44,784 nucleotides of DNA, from positions 1 to 44,784 of the forward strand of contig JAIQEZ010000027.1 in the NCBI GenBank assembly GCA_020073545.1. Direction: 5' to 3'. Positions within the stretch are counted from its first letter, which is position 1. Each line of letters starts with the position of its first letter. Source of the stretch: Terriglobia bacterium. GTDB taxonomy: Bacteria > Acidobacteriota > Terriglobia > UBA7540. Shown piece after piece: positions 7,883 through 15,803 of the stretch. The notes under the pieces are model-generated. The model was not told the origin of the DNA. It saw only the letters and a program-made list of their open reading frames with translations, and made no database searches. Position numbers and translations under genes: made by a program.

Positions 7883-8140
7883 TTACCGGTACACCTCGCG
7901 CCGGTGTGCCACCTTTACTACCAGGACCGTCTTCTCGGCGTCCGAAATGGAGTAAACCACGCGGTAGCGTCCCTGCCGCACTCGGTATTCTTCTTGCGCG
8001 GAAAGCTTTTCGCCGCCCGGTGGCCGAGGATTTCCTGCACGGGTGGCTATCTTTGTGGCAAGGCGAGCACGGTCTTTATTGGGAATCGCCTCAAGCTCTT
8101 TTGCCGCCGATGGCTTGATCAAAACCCTATAGCTTTCCAC
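7883..8140 (-). CDS. RelE/ParE-superfamily toxin
   Basis: 85 residues, the normal size for this family. SYRVLIKPSAAKELEAIP begins the first strand and helix; the central YRVRQGRYRVVYSI and C-terminal VAHRREVYR are the basic patches used by RelE-type toxins on ribosome-bound mRNA or, in ParE, against gyrase. Which of the two targets applies cannot be told from sequence. The gene is second in the pair: its ATG overlaps the antitoxin end by 14 bases, the usual way of keeping toxin below antitoxin. The pair sits between two hairpin repeats at the edge of the accessory island. Confidence 0.85.
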   Translation of the reverse strand: MESYRVLIKPSAAKELEAIPNKDRARLATKIATRAGNPRPPGGEKLSAQEEYRVRQGRYRVVYSISDAEKTVLVVKVAHRREVYR

Positions 8141-8360
8141 GCTGCCGCAAGTCCTTCAGCACCACTTCGAATGCCAGGTTGGGTTCATTCGCTCGGTCTT
8201 TAAAGGCAGCCAAGTCTTCCGCATCTTCGGCCATGCTCTGCTTCACGGCAGCGTTGACAATTTCCGAAAGGCTTCGCTCCGTCACCGCAGCTTTAACTCG
8301 CAAGGCTCGATGGAGGGAGGCATCGAAATATACGGTGGCGCGCTTGTGTGAGGTTTTCAT
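8127..8360 (-). CDS. Ribbon-helix-helix (CopG-like) antitoxin
   Basis: 77 residues. The N-terminal KRATVYFDASLHRALRVKA and RSLSEIVNAAV form the strand-helix-helix of a CopG/MetJ-type DNA-binding domain; the acidic C-terminal part (AEDAEDLAAFKDR) would wrap the toxin. It neutralises the RelE/ParE-type toxin encoded immediately downstream and, with it, should repress their promoter. A palindrome overlapping the promoter (8367-8403) fits that autoregulation. Confidence 0.85.
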   Translation of the reverse strand: MKTSHKRATVYFDASLHRALRVKAAVTERSLSEIVNAAVKQSMAEDAEDLAAFKDRANEPNLAFEVVLKDLRQRGKL

Positions 8361-8366
8361 ACCGCC

Positions 8367-8403
8367 ATCATGACGTTTTGACGTGATAACGTCAAGACGT
8401 TTT
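8367..8403 (-). promoter_or_regulatory. Promoter and likely operator of the toxin-antitoxin pair
   Basis: On the minus strand TTGACG (8395-8390) and CATGAT (8372-8367) are 17 bases apart. The -35 lies inside a perfect inverted repeat, TTGACGT / ACGTCAA around GATA (8378-8395), and further AACGTC words flank it at both sides. A start 6-8 bases past the -10 would fall at or next to the ATG at 8360, so the transcript may be leaderless. The palindrome fits a ribbon-helix-helix operator. Confidence 0.65.
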
Positions 8404-8422
8404 TAATTGCACTCTTCGCAGT

Positions 8423-8491
8423 GCGGAGTTGTGCGTATTCCGCACTACTCCGCGACCCTAGAAACGACAAGAACGGAATGCCGCAGAGTAA
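8423..8491. repeat. Hairpin repeat copy 3
   Basis: Direct repeat of 7789-7857, differing at about 10 of 69 positions. It shares the core ACTACTCCGCG and CCGCAGAGTAA. It lies just upstream of the toxin-antitoxin promoter. Confidence 0.65.
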
Positions 8492-8635
8492 TCCGTCGGC
8501 TGACGGATAACTCTGCGCTACGGTGCTCGAAAATGGCGGGGGCCGATCTGATCGGGATAAATCCCCCCCGCCGCTACGGGTGCTTGTATCGTGAAGGGCA
8601 TTCGCTGCATCCCTACTGAAAAGAGGTGGGAAATT

Positions 8636-8671
8636 ATGGCGCGGGTATTCATTACAGGTTCTTCCGACGGC
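8636..8671 (+). pseudogene. First 12 codons of a short-chain dehydrogenase, cut off at a repeat
   Basis: GAGGTGG precedes an ATG whose frame reads MARVFITGSSDG, the N-terminal Rossmann strand and nucleotide loop of SDR-family enzymes (normally continued by L-G). At 8667 the sequence enters the 22-bp repeat word also found at 7757-7778, and the frame after it shows no further SDR sequence. I read this as a gene truncated by insertion or deletion at the repeat. The rest of 8689-8822 holds nothing recognisable. Confidence 0.5.
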
Positions 8672-8822
8672 CCACTTCGTGTAGCCAGCGGTACAGCGAA
8701 TGGCGGGCGCCCGGAGGGTGGCGTCACGCACGCACGGTACTCGAAACTCGGTCGGCAGGCGATCGAGATACAGGCAGACGCGGTCGAAGTTGCTGTCGGA
8801 GGCGCAGCGTGCCGGGGAGGAT

Positions 8823-10097
8823 TCAGCGCCAGTCCCGGGTATACGGTTTGAGTTCGCCGACGATGAACCAATAGGCCAGCAGGCCGGCAACCAGAACCAC
8901 CGCGGCGAGCGCAAAGCCCGGAAGGTAAGTTCCGGTGCGGGCGATAAGAAAGCCTGTGGCGAGAGGCGCGAGGATCCCGCCCAAGTTCCCGGCAAAATTC
9001 TGAACGCCGGTCCAGATACCGACTTCCTCGGGCGGGGCACAGCATTGCAGGATGACGATCAGGTTCCCGGTGGCAAGCCCCACAAGCGAGCCGCCGATGA
9101 TGAACGCGAGGGCGGTAAGGGCGGTGTCGGCGCGGGCGGCGGGAATGAGCAGTAGTCCGGTAAGGAAAGCGACCGTGACGATGCTTTTCCGGGTGCGGGT
9201 CTCGTCCCAGCCCCAGCGGATAAACCAGTCGGCGACCCAGCCGCCGATCGGTTCACTGGCGCCGAAGACGAAATAGGGCAGGGAAGCGTAGATGCCCGCG
9301 CGCAGCAGGGTGAGCTGGCGGACGGTAACGAGATAGTCGGGGAGCCAGGTGACCAGCAGATACCAGTAGTAGTCGAAGCAGAAGAAACCCAGGCAGATGC
9401 CGAGCAGGTTACGGTTGAGGTGGAGGCGGCGGGCCGGGCGCGGCTTGGCGGCCGCAGAATCGCTCCGCACGCCTCTGAGATTTTTGGGAGCGGTGGCGAG
9501 CCAGGGCCCCAGCCACACGAGCGCCGTGAAGCCCACCAGCGCAAACATGCGACGCCAGCCGTAGAGCACGACGAGCGCGGCAACCAGCGGCGCACCCAAA
9601 GCGAGGCCCGCACGCGTGCCGCTATCGAAAAGCCCGGAAGGCAAGCCGCGCTCCCGGGAAGAGAAGAGTAGGCTCACGATTTTCGTTCCGCCAGGAAGAT
9701 AAATGGACTCGCCAACGCCGAGCAGGATGCGGAGCAGAATCAGGATCAGCAGGCTGCCCGCGAGCCCTGTCAATCCGCAGGCGAGTGACCAAAGCGCAAA
9801 AAGACCCGCGTAGAGCCAGCGGAGGTTAAGGCGGTCCGCGCCCCAGCCGACGGGGATCTGCATCAGGGCGTAAGACCAGAAGAAGGAGGAAAGCAGCAGC
9901 CCTTTGGTCTCGGGGCCGAGATGGAGATCGAGCGAGATGAGCGGCAGGGCCACGGAGAGCGTGGCGCGATCGAGATAGTTGATAAAGGAGGCCGCGAACA
10001 GTAAGCCTATCAGCGCCCAGCGGCGAGGGTTGGAAATGGGCAGGAGGCCGGCGCCGGAGGCGCCCGCGTCCTGGACAGAAATGTTTGTTTTGCTCAC
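8823..10097 (-). CDS. MFS transporter, anion:cation symporter-like (hexuronate/sugar-acid type)
   Basis: 424 residues from the GTG at 10097, which follows GGAG closely; the frame is open further upstream but the added sequence is not protein-like. About twelve membrane segments are visible. INYLDRATLSVALPLI in helix 1 and the loop motif GWGADRLNLRW are typical of the ACS family (glucarate, galactonate and hexuronate carriers). It acts in the inner membrane; the substrate is not determined, but a second MFS gene, iolB and DUF6807 nearby point to sugar acids. It has no close operon partner: the next gene on its strand ends beyond 12 kb. Confidence 0.8.
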   Translation of the reverse strand: MSKTNISVQDAGASGAGLLPISNPRRWALIGLLFAASFINYLDRATLSVALPLISLDLHLGPETKGLLLSSFFWSYALMQIPVGWGADRLNLRWLYAGLFALWSLACGLTGLAGSLLILILLRILLGVGESIYLPGGTKIVSLLFSSRERGLPSGLFDSGTRAGLALGAPLVAALVVLYGWRRMFALVGFTALVWLGPWLATAPKNLRGVRSDSAAAKPRPARRLHLNRNLLGICLGFFCFDYYWYLLVTWLPDYLVTVRQLTLLRAGIYASLPYFVFGASEPIGGWVADWFIRWGWDETRTRKSIVTVAFLTGLLLIPAARADTALTALAFIIGGSLVGLATGNLIVILQCCAPPEEVGIWTGVQNFAGNLGGILAPLATGFLIARTGTYLPGFALAAVVLVAGLLAYWFIVGELKPYTRDWR

Positions 10098-10840
10098 TCC
10101 GCCATCTCCATGCACGAGGTGGCGGCAGCATATCGCAATCTGCGGGGCGGTCAAGGGGAGAAAGCGAGTACGCACGTGAATGATCTCCCGCGCAGCTACA
10201 CAGACCGGTCTGAGCAGCCCGCACGCAGGCGCATGGAACGTGGCCCCACGAGTACGCGTTGCTTTATGCGAGCTTTTTTGTTGACGCCGCGCGCCCCAGG
10301 CAACGAAGTGAGAGAGTTGCGGCATCACAAACGCCGGGCAAGAAATTCGCATTTCATGATTTCGGGCGGAGTGTCGGCGCCATGCGGGAATATGCACGGC
10401 GAGGATTTTACGTACTGATTCTTCTCGCGGCTTCGGGCGTGGCGGGATGGATCGTGGCGAACTGGGCAGGTCCGGGAGAATTCGTGCCGGACCAGCCCGG
10501 GCAGGTGGCGCGTCTAGGAAAGTCGCGCCTTGCCGCTCGTTCGTCACGCGCCACCGCTGACGACGGCCACCCTTATCTTCCCCCGAGGCTGCAGACAGTC
10601 GATTTCCTTCTCCTTTCTACCTCCCCTCTAACTCTCACCCTCGCGACCCTGATGAGGGCAGAGAAGGACCTCCTCAGCTTGACGCAGCGGCGACGCGAAT
10701 AGAACCACGATGCGCGCTTGCGTGGAACGGCCGGCGTCTTGTTTGCGCCGGTCGAGGGTTCTTCTTTTCTCGCGCGACCCAGGGGGTGTGAACACCCTGC
10801 CGCGCGAGGACCAAGCCGACAAGCAAGAAGGGAGGCGACC
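10098..10840. other. Intergenic region with a possible small membrane ORF
   Basis: A frame from ATG 10382 to 10702 (+) begins MREYARRGFYVLILLAASG and could form one membrane helix, but its second half is low-quality sequence, so I do not call a gene. TTGACG at 10679-10684 with TAGAAC 15 bases on (10700-10705) is a weak candidate promoter for the receiver gene at 10841. Confidence 0.3.
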
Positions 10841-11281
10841 GTGGCAAGATCTGCTGATCTGCAATTCAATCGACCCTGTTCCTTTCTTCCTCGGGGCAGG
10901 GTATTGCTCGTTGATGAAGATGGAAACGATCTTCGGTATTACACGGCGCTGTTGTGGCGTCTGGGTTACGTCGTGCGGCCGTTTGCGAGTTACCAGGAGG
11001 CGGAGAGCTGCCTGCAACGCGAGCCGATTGATTTCATCATGGTGAACCAGGGCAGCCCGGCGTTTGAAGCGCGAGGGCTCGTGGAGCGCGCCCTCGCACG
11101 CAACCGCCGCACGCCGGTCGTGGTGCTGACCCACTGCTTGGATATGAGCTGCTACCTCGAGGCGATGCAACTGGGAGCGGTGGATTATCTCGAGAAGCCT
11201 CTGGCGCCTGCCGACGTGGAGCACTTGGTGACTACGCACGCACAGCCTGGCCTGCTCGAAATGCGCGGGCACAGGGCCTGA
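10841..11281 (+). CDS. Receiver-domain protein lacking the phospho-acceptor Asp (paralogue 1)
   Basis: 146 residues from a GTG preceded by GGGAGG at 4-5 bases. It is a single CheY-like domain without output domain. The acidic cluster is present (LLVDEDGND, Asp25 and Asp27), as are Thr97 (VVVLTHC) and Lys119 (YLEKP), but the position of the phosphorylated Asp is Asn69 in DFIMVNQGS. Ordinary His-Asp phosphotransfer is therefore not expected; such pseudo-receivers usually act through fixed protein contacts. The next gene on this strand, at 12036, is a paralogue with Ser at the same place. Partner and pathway are unknown; no histidine kinase is nearby. Confidence 0.8.
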   Translation: MARSADLQFNRPCSFLPRGRVLLVDEDGNDLRYYTALLWRLGYVVRPFASYQEAESCLQREPIDFIMVNQGSPAFEARGLVERALARNRRTPVVVLTHCLDMSCYLEAMQLGAVDYLEKPLAPADVEHLVTTHAQPGLLEMRGHRA

Positions 11282-11583
11282 AGGCGAGGCAGGTGGAACC
11301 GCAACGAAGTGGCAGGCTCGCGGACAGCGCGGGTTTTGGGCGTTGGCTGTTGCCTTCCCAGCGCCGGGGTATTGCCGGGGAGGTTTCGGACCTGAGCGCA
11401 GAGTTCAGATGGAAGGGCGGCGGCCTTGAACCCTCTGACCGAGACAGCGACAATTGGTCGCCTGCAGGCGCTGGATTGCGCCAGACTCTTTTTCATCTGA
11501 GAGCATGCTCGGCTTGTCGACTCACCATCTGATGTCAACACTCCGTCAACCAGTATTCAGGCATCGGTTAGTTCAGAATGTGC

Positions 11584-11612
11584 TTGACATCAGTTTGCCG
11601 GAAGAGTAGATT
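11584..11612 (+). promoter_or_regulatory. Strong sigma-70-like promoter far upstream of the second receiver gene
   Basis: TTGACA (11584-11589), 17-base spacer, TAGATT (11607-11612). It is the best promoter match in the 750-base gap and would start transcription near 11619, leaving a leader of more than 400 bases before the ATG at 12036. Confidence 0.6.
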
Positions 11613-12035
11613 CCCGGAGGGTTTTGGGCTTTGCGGAGGAAACTTCCGTTCGGAATTCTCATGGTGGTTTGGGCACCGTGCGTGGGGTCACGGCCGAGAC
11701 CACCCAACCCAACGAGCCCCCATGGGCGCCTCGCGAGTTGACCCGTGAGTGAACGGCAGGAGTGTTTGGATGCCTCTCCTGGGGATGTTGAACTTTCCAC
11801 TTCCGAAGTACAGTGCGGACATTCGTCCCTTCACAATGACCGTATCCCCGGCGAACCCCCAAGGGGGTGCTGAGAATCCCCTCGTACCAAAAAGAGCATA
11901 GGGAGCCACATAAGTTTCAACTGATTTCCCGTCGCCGCGGTCGTGGGGGGCATGGGTGTTTCTCTCCGCAAAGCGCGATGGCACTCCAACTCGACTTGGA
12001 AAAGGGGTCAAGCAACGACGAAATGGAGAACTCCC
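11613..12035 (+). other. Long untranslated leader of the second receiver gene
   Basis: No convincing coding frame is visible. Short inverted repeats are present, for example GGAGGAAACTTCC near 11635, GGTGGT/ACCACC (about 11661 and 11700) and CCCCCAAGGGGG near 11860. I do not recognise a known riboswitch class. It may be a structured 5' leader or simply intergenic sequence. Confidence 0.35.
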
Positions 12036-12479
12036 ATGTCAAGCGACACTCTCACTCAGCGAGGAATCGAGTTTGGACGTCGATTGGGGAAAGGGAAAGT
12101 CCTGCTGGTGGATGAGGACACAGGCGACTTGAAACTTTATTGCTTGGTTCTCGAGGGGCAGGGTTTCGAGCTTTTCACCTGCACTTCATACGAAGCCGGC
12201 GTCCAATGCCTGGAGACGGAGCCTTTCGACTTTGTGCTGGTGAGCCAGGGCAGCCAGGCCTTCGAAGGTCGGAGGGTGCTGGACCGTGCGATACAGTTGG
12301 ACCGTCGCCGGGCCGTGCTGGTGGTGACGCGCTGCATCGATATGGGTTGCTACCTGGAAGCCATGCAAATGGGTGCGGCGGATTACGTGGAGAAACCGGT
12401 CCCACCCGCGGAGCTGCTGCGGTTCGTGCAGGCGCACATCCAGGTCGACAGGCTCAGCATGCAGGGAAGCGCTGCCTGA
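12036..12479 (+). CDS. Receiver-domain protein lacking the phospho-acceptor Asp (paralogue 2)
   Basis: 147 residues from the ATG at 12036, with GGAG 7 bases upstream. It aligns end to end with the 10841-11281 product: LLVDEDTGD (Asp26, Asp28), CYLEAMQMGAADYVEKP with Lys120, and Thr98. The phosphorylation site is Ser70 (DFVLVSQGS). Both paralogues thus lost the Asp but to different residues, and both keep the Q-G-S that follows. As no output domain is attached, it probably works by binding another protein. It ends 17 bases before the convergent MFS gene. Confidence 0.8.
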   Translation: MSSDTLTQRGIEFGRRLGKGKVLLVDEDTGDLKLYCLVLEGQGFELFTCTSYEAGVQCLETEPFDFVLVSQGSQAFEGRRVLDRAIQLDRRRAVLVVTRCIDMGCYLEAMQMGAADYVEKPVPPAELLRFVQAHIQVDRLSMQGSAA

Positions 12480-12496
12480 AGCGGCGGACGCGTTTT

Positions 12497-13807
12497 CTAC
12501 CCGCCGGCCGCAGCAGGCGGCACGGCATTCTCGATGCGCGGAATGAGCCAGTGAACGAGCCCCATCGCCAGGGGGTGCATGACTCCGGCGATGAGGAAGA
12601 GCGGGACATACGAGTGGAACCATTGCAGGGTGTAGCCTGCCACGGGCGCAATAATCATTCCCCCGAGGGCGCCGGCCGCGCCGCCCAGTCCAACCACTGA
12701 GCCCACGTCCTTCTTCGGGAACATATCTGAAGCCAACGTGTACACGTTGGCTGACCACCCTTGGTGTGCTGCGGTCGCAACGGAGATGAAGGCGAGCGCC
12801 CACCAGGGGCTGCGGGAGAACACGGCCAGGATGCCCGCAGGCATCAGTAAGGCGCAGGCCAGCAGGGTGGTCTTGCGCGCAAAGTTAACGGAACGTCCGC
12901 GGCGAAGCAGGAAGCCGGAAAGCCACCCGCTGACGATCGAGCCCGGTACCGCTGCCACCCAGGGAATTGTTCCGAAAAGCGCTAGCCCGGCGATCGAGAA
13001 ATGGCGCACCTCGATCAGGTACTTGGGCAGCCAGAAAATGTAGAACCACCAGATGGGATCGGTCAGGAACTTGGCCAGCGTGAAACCCCAGGCCTGGCGG
13101 TAGCGGAAAATCTCCAGCCACGACAGACCTTTCCCGGGCGAGTCGGACCCCTCGCCATCCGTGGTCTCGATCTGCTGGAGCTCAGCCGGCGTGAGCCAAC
13201 CGTGCTGCCGTGGAAGACGGTAGAGAAGCAGCCAGGCGGCAAGACAGACGAAGCCCAGGGCGCCCGTGCCGATAAAGGCCGCCTTCCAACCCCATTTGAG
13301 GAACAACCACCCCACGACTGGGTAGGCTACCACCGTGCCTACGGATGTCCCAGAGTTGAAGATCGCGGTGGCCAAGGCACGCTCGCGCTTGGGGAACCAT
13401 TCCGCCACCGCCTTGATAGAGGCGGGAAAATTGCCGGCCTCTCCCGCCCCCAGCAGGAAGCGGGCCGCGGCAAATGACATCACGCCGCGCGCCAGGGCGT
13501 GTCCCATCGCCGCGAGCGACCACCAGGTCAGTGCCAGCGCGTAGCCGATTCGCGTTCCTAGCCGGTCGACGCCGCCGCCGAAGACCAACATCATGATCGC
13601 GTAGGCCAACTGGAAGGCAAAGACGATCCAGCCGTAGTCACTCTCCGTCCAATCAAAGAGCTGCTGCAGATGATGGGCGAGAATGGCGATGGTGCCGCGG
13701 TCGATGTAGTTGACGAGCGTGCCGCAGAATAACAACCCGCAGATCAGCCAGCGCAGGTGAGGGATTCGGGCCGGGTTCGCCAGGGCTGGAGGTGTGGCCC
13801 GGGGCAT
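12497..13807 (-). CDS. MFS transporter, ExuT-like hexuronate carrier
   Basis: About 436 residues from the ATG at 13807; an in-frame ATG at 13861 adds 18 residues and cannot be excluded, and neither has a good ribosome site. The ExuT-type hallmarks are visible: LVNYIDRGTIAILAHHLQ in helix 1, LGAGEAGNFPASIKAVAEW, and NSGTSVGTVVAYPVVGW with KWGWKAAFI. Homologues import glucuronate and galacturonate by proton symport at the inner membrane. Downstream neighbours on the other side, iolB and a DUF6807 protein on the same strand, suggest a sugar-acid catabolic set, with this gene last. Confidence 0.8.
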   Translation of the reverse strand: MPRATPPALANPARIPHLRWLICGLLFCGTLVNYIDRGTIAILAHHLQQLFDWTESDYGWIVFAFQLAYAIMMLVFGGGVDRLGTRIGYALALTWWSLAAMGHALARGVMSFAAARFLLGAGEAGNFPASIKAVAEWFPKRERALATAIFNSGTSVGTVVAYPVVGWLFLKWGWKAAFIGTGALGFVCLAAWLLLYRLPRQHGWLTPAELQQIETTDGEGSDSPGKGLSWLEIFRYRQAWGFTLAKFLTDPIWWFYIFWLPKYLIEVRHFSIAGLALFGTIPWVAAVPGSIVSGWLSGFLLRRGRSVNFARKTTLLACALLMPAGILAVFSRSPWWALAFISVATAAHQGWSANVYTLASDMFPKKDVGSVVGLGGAAGALGGMIIAPVAGYTLQWFHSYVPLFLIAGVMHPLAMGLVHWLIPRIENAVPPAAAGG

Positions 13808-13934
13808 AGCAGGTTCGGAATCCGAGAATGGGGTGCGCACGAATGTCCTTCCGCCGGGCATTCTATGATGAGGCCATGCGCCTGTCCAGGGCGTGACGGG
13901 AAGCCTTCTTCCCCAGACGTGGTGGACGCTGCGG

Positions 13935-14753
13935 TCAGGGATTCATCACCCAGGCGTGGCGCGGGTCGTCAGCCCACGCGCCATAGCGCCGCTCTTCGCC
14001 CGCGAGCACCCAGGTGTAGTGGAGTTCGTAACCGGGCGCGGCCACCACGGGATGGTAGCCTTTTGGCAACAGCACCGTGTCACCGTCTTCGACGACGAAC
14101 ACGCTGGAGAAACCTTCCGGGTCATCCGGCGCGGTGTAAGTCCAGATGAAGCCGAAACCCTGCGCGGGCTTGACGCGGAAGAAATAGATCTCTTCGAGCA
14201 CGGCTTCTTGCGGCGGGTTGGAGTGGTCGTGCTTGTGAGGCGGAAAACTCGACCAATTGCCGGGGGGGTTCAGGGTTTCGCCCGCCAACAGACGCTCCGC
14301 CGGCACATTTTCGCCCAGCGCCGAGTACACCGTACGCTGCCAGTTGGCGCGACCGACTTGCTTGGCGACAACGGTCGAACCTTCCAGCAGCGCCGCCGGG
14401 GCTGGTGAGCTTGACGGAGCGGAGAAGAGCCCCATTTCTACTGGCGACTCCGCCTTGATCTCCACCTGCGAGTTGGGCGGGATATAGCTCATCACTGGTG
14501 GCCCGGAGAAGACGTCCGCACGTTTTCCGATCTGCCTGTAAAGCTCCTTACTTCTCCCGGCCGTACTGATGGTCAGGGTTACAGCGCCGGAGAAGAGGTC
14601 GAGCACGTACTCGCGCCCGCCGCTACGCAGCGAGTGGCGGTCACCTGTTTCCAGTCGCAGGGTGGCGAAGTCGAGGAAACGCATCGTGCCGGGGGCGACG
14701 ATCTGCTGGCACTTTCCATCCTTGCGAGCTTTGATGAGCCGGTCCATGAACAC
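13935..14753 (-). CDS. iolB: 5-deoxy-glucuronate isomerase
   Basis: 272 residues, the normal IolB length. In the inositol pathway this cupin converts 5-deoxy-D-glucuronate to 2-deoxy-5-keto-D-gluconate. Signature stretches are ETLNPPGNWSSFPPHKHD with the two metal-binding His, LEEIYFFRVKPAQGFG, and DTVLLPKGYHPVVAAPGY. It lies between the ExuT-like transporter and the DUF6807 gene, all on the minus strand with short gaps. No other iol gene is in the window, so the pathway is either encoded elsewhere or this homologue serves a related uronate. Confidence 0.88.
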   Translation of the reverse strand: MFMDRLIKARKDGKCQQIVAPGTMRFLDFATLRLETGDRHSLRSGGREYVLDLFSGAVTLTISTAGRSKELYRQIGKRADVFSGPPVMSYIPPNSQVEIKAESPVEMGLFSAPSSSPAPAALLEGSTVVAKQVGRANWQRTVYSALGENVPAERLLAGETLNPPGNWSSFPPHKHDHSNPPQEAVLEEIYFFRVKPAQGFGFIWTYTAPDDPEGFSSVFVVEDGDTVLLPKGYHPVVAAPGYELHYTWVLAGEERRYGAWADDPRHAWVMNP

Positions 14754-14804
14754 CTCGAAGGGATTTTGGGGGTACCGCCTCTTCCCACGCGGCCCCGCTT
14801 GCTC

Positions 14805-15803
14805 TTACTTGCTTTCGGCGTAGCGGCGGTAAGCTTCGGCGACCTGGGCCTCCGCAGCGTCGCCGTGGTGGATCAGCACGCGGTAACGCAACGTAAGCGA
14901 CTGGCCTGCGGAAATCGTGACGCTGCCGTCGCGCTTGGGGTCCCTGTAAAAGTCGTGCTCGCCGAAGGGGTTAACCGCGAACAGCCCGTATTCGCGGGCG
15001 TGCCAGTAGGTCGGGTGCTTGATATTCGCAGGGTTATCCAATATAGCAATACCAAGCGTTTCTCCCGCCACCACGCCTGAGTAATCTACCCAGTCGGCAC
15101 GCTTGCCCCAGATTTCTTTCTCACCCACCTTGCCTTCCGAGTTCAACATCTCGACGTTGGGGGCTTCGAGCGCTTTCACCAAGCGAATGGCCAAGGTGCC
15201 TTCCTTGGTATCGCCCAGCTTCAGAGGCACACCTTGGTTGGCGTCGAGGGTAAAGGCGCAGTCGATGACGCGCGTGGAGGCGTCGCCGTGGAAGGTATAT
15301 TGCTGCGTTTCGCTGCCGATTGCCTTGCCATCGGGGCCGACCAGGTCGAACGTCGCTCGCAGCATGCCGCCCTTCGCCACATCGAGCTTGCGGAAGACGG
15401 TCCGGCCCTTCGGCAGCTCTTCACTCGAGTAATACACGCCCTTGGCCGATTGTTCCTGCTTGGTCGGCTGGCCTTCGCCCCAGAAATCGATGCCATTAAT
15501 ATCGCCGTGCGCAAAGAATAGGGCGCGATGGTGCGGGTGGTCGCGGCTCTCGCCGGGAACGTCGGTGCGCATGGGGAATCCGCGCGTTACGATGGTGCCT
15601 TCCGCCGAGCGCAAGGGGTGCAGATAAGGCTTGGGTGAATGGGCGCCATAGTAATAAGTCGTGAAGGGCTTCCCCGCCATGAGCACCTCGATGGAATCGG
15701 GATGCTGTTGGAACTTCACCGGCTGGTCGACGCCCGCCAGGAAGGCACAGGAAGGGAGGATGGCGAAAGCCAGCAAACATGCGGTCTTTAGGAAGCACGT
15801 CAT
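14805..15803 (-). CDS. Exported DUF6807 (PmoA-like) family protein
   Basis: 332 residues from the ATG at 15803, chosen because it places a signal peptide at the N-terminus (MTCFLKTACLLAFAILPSC; the Cys could be a lipoprotein site). The mature part has SRDHPHHRALFFAHGDING, typical of this beta-rich family, and a C-terminal EYGLFAVNPFGEHDF. The family is abundant in Acidobacteriota and Planctomycetota beside carbohydrate genes; the name 'methane oxygenase PmoA' on some members is misleading, and the true reaction is unknown. The stop is about 50 bases from the iolB start, so the two are likely one operon. Confidence 0.8.
   Translation of the reverse strand: MTCFLKTACLLAFAILPSCAFLAGVDQPVKFQQHPDSIEVLMAGKPFTTYYYGAHSPKPYLHPLRSAEGTIVTRGFPMRTDVPGESRDHPHHRALFFAHGDINGIDFWGEGQPTKQEQSAKGVYYSSEELPKGRTVFRKLDVAKGGMLRATFDLVGPDGKAIGSETQQYTFHGDASTRVIDCAFTLDANQGVPLKLGDTKEGTLAIRLVKALEAPNVEMLNSEGKVGEKEIWGKRADWVDYSGVVAGETLGIAILDNPANIKHPTYWHAREYGLFAVNPFGEHDFYRDPKRDGSVTISAGQSLTLRYRVLIHHGDAAEAQVAEAYRRYAESK

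Noticed and set aside
7757-8491. The repeats as a CRISPR array
   Set aside because: Only two close copies 634 bases apart, imperfect, with genes between them and no regular spacers or cas genes.
8823-10547. Full-length 574-residue version of the first MFS transporter
   Set aside because: The first 150 residues are Arg/Pro-rich and not protein-like; the GTG at 10097 with GGAG upstream fits the family length.
10382-10702. Possible small membrane protein on the plus strand
   Set aside because: One hydrophobic stretch is attractive, but the second half reads like translated filler and there is no clear ribosome site; kept only as a remark.
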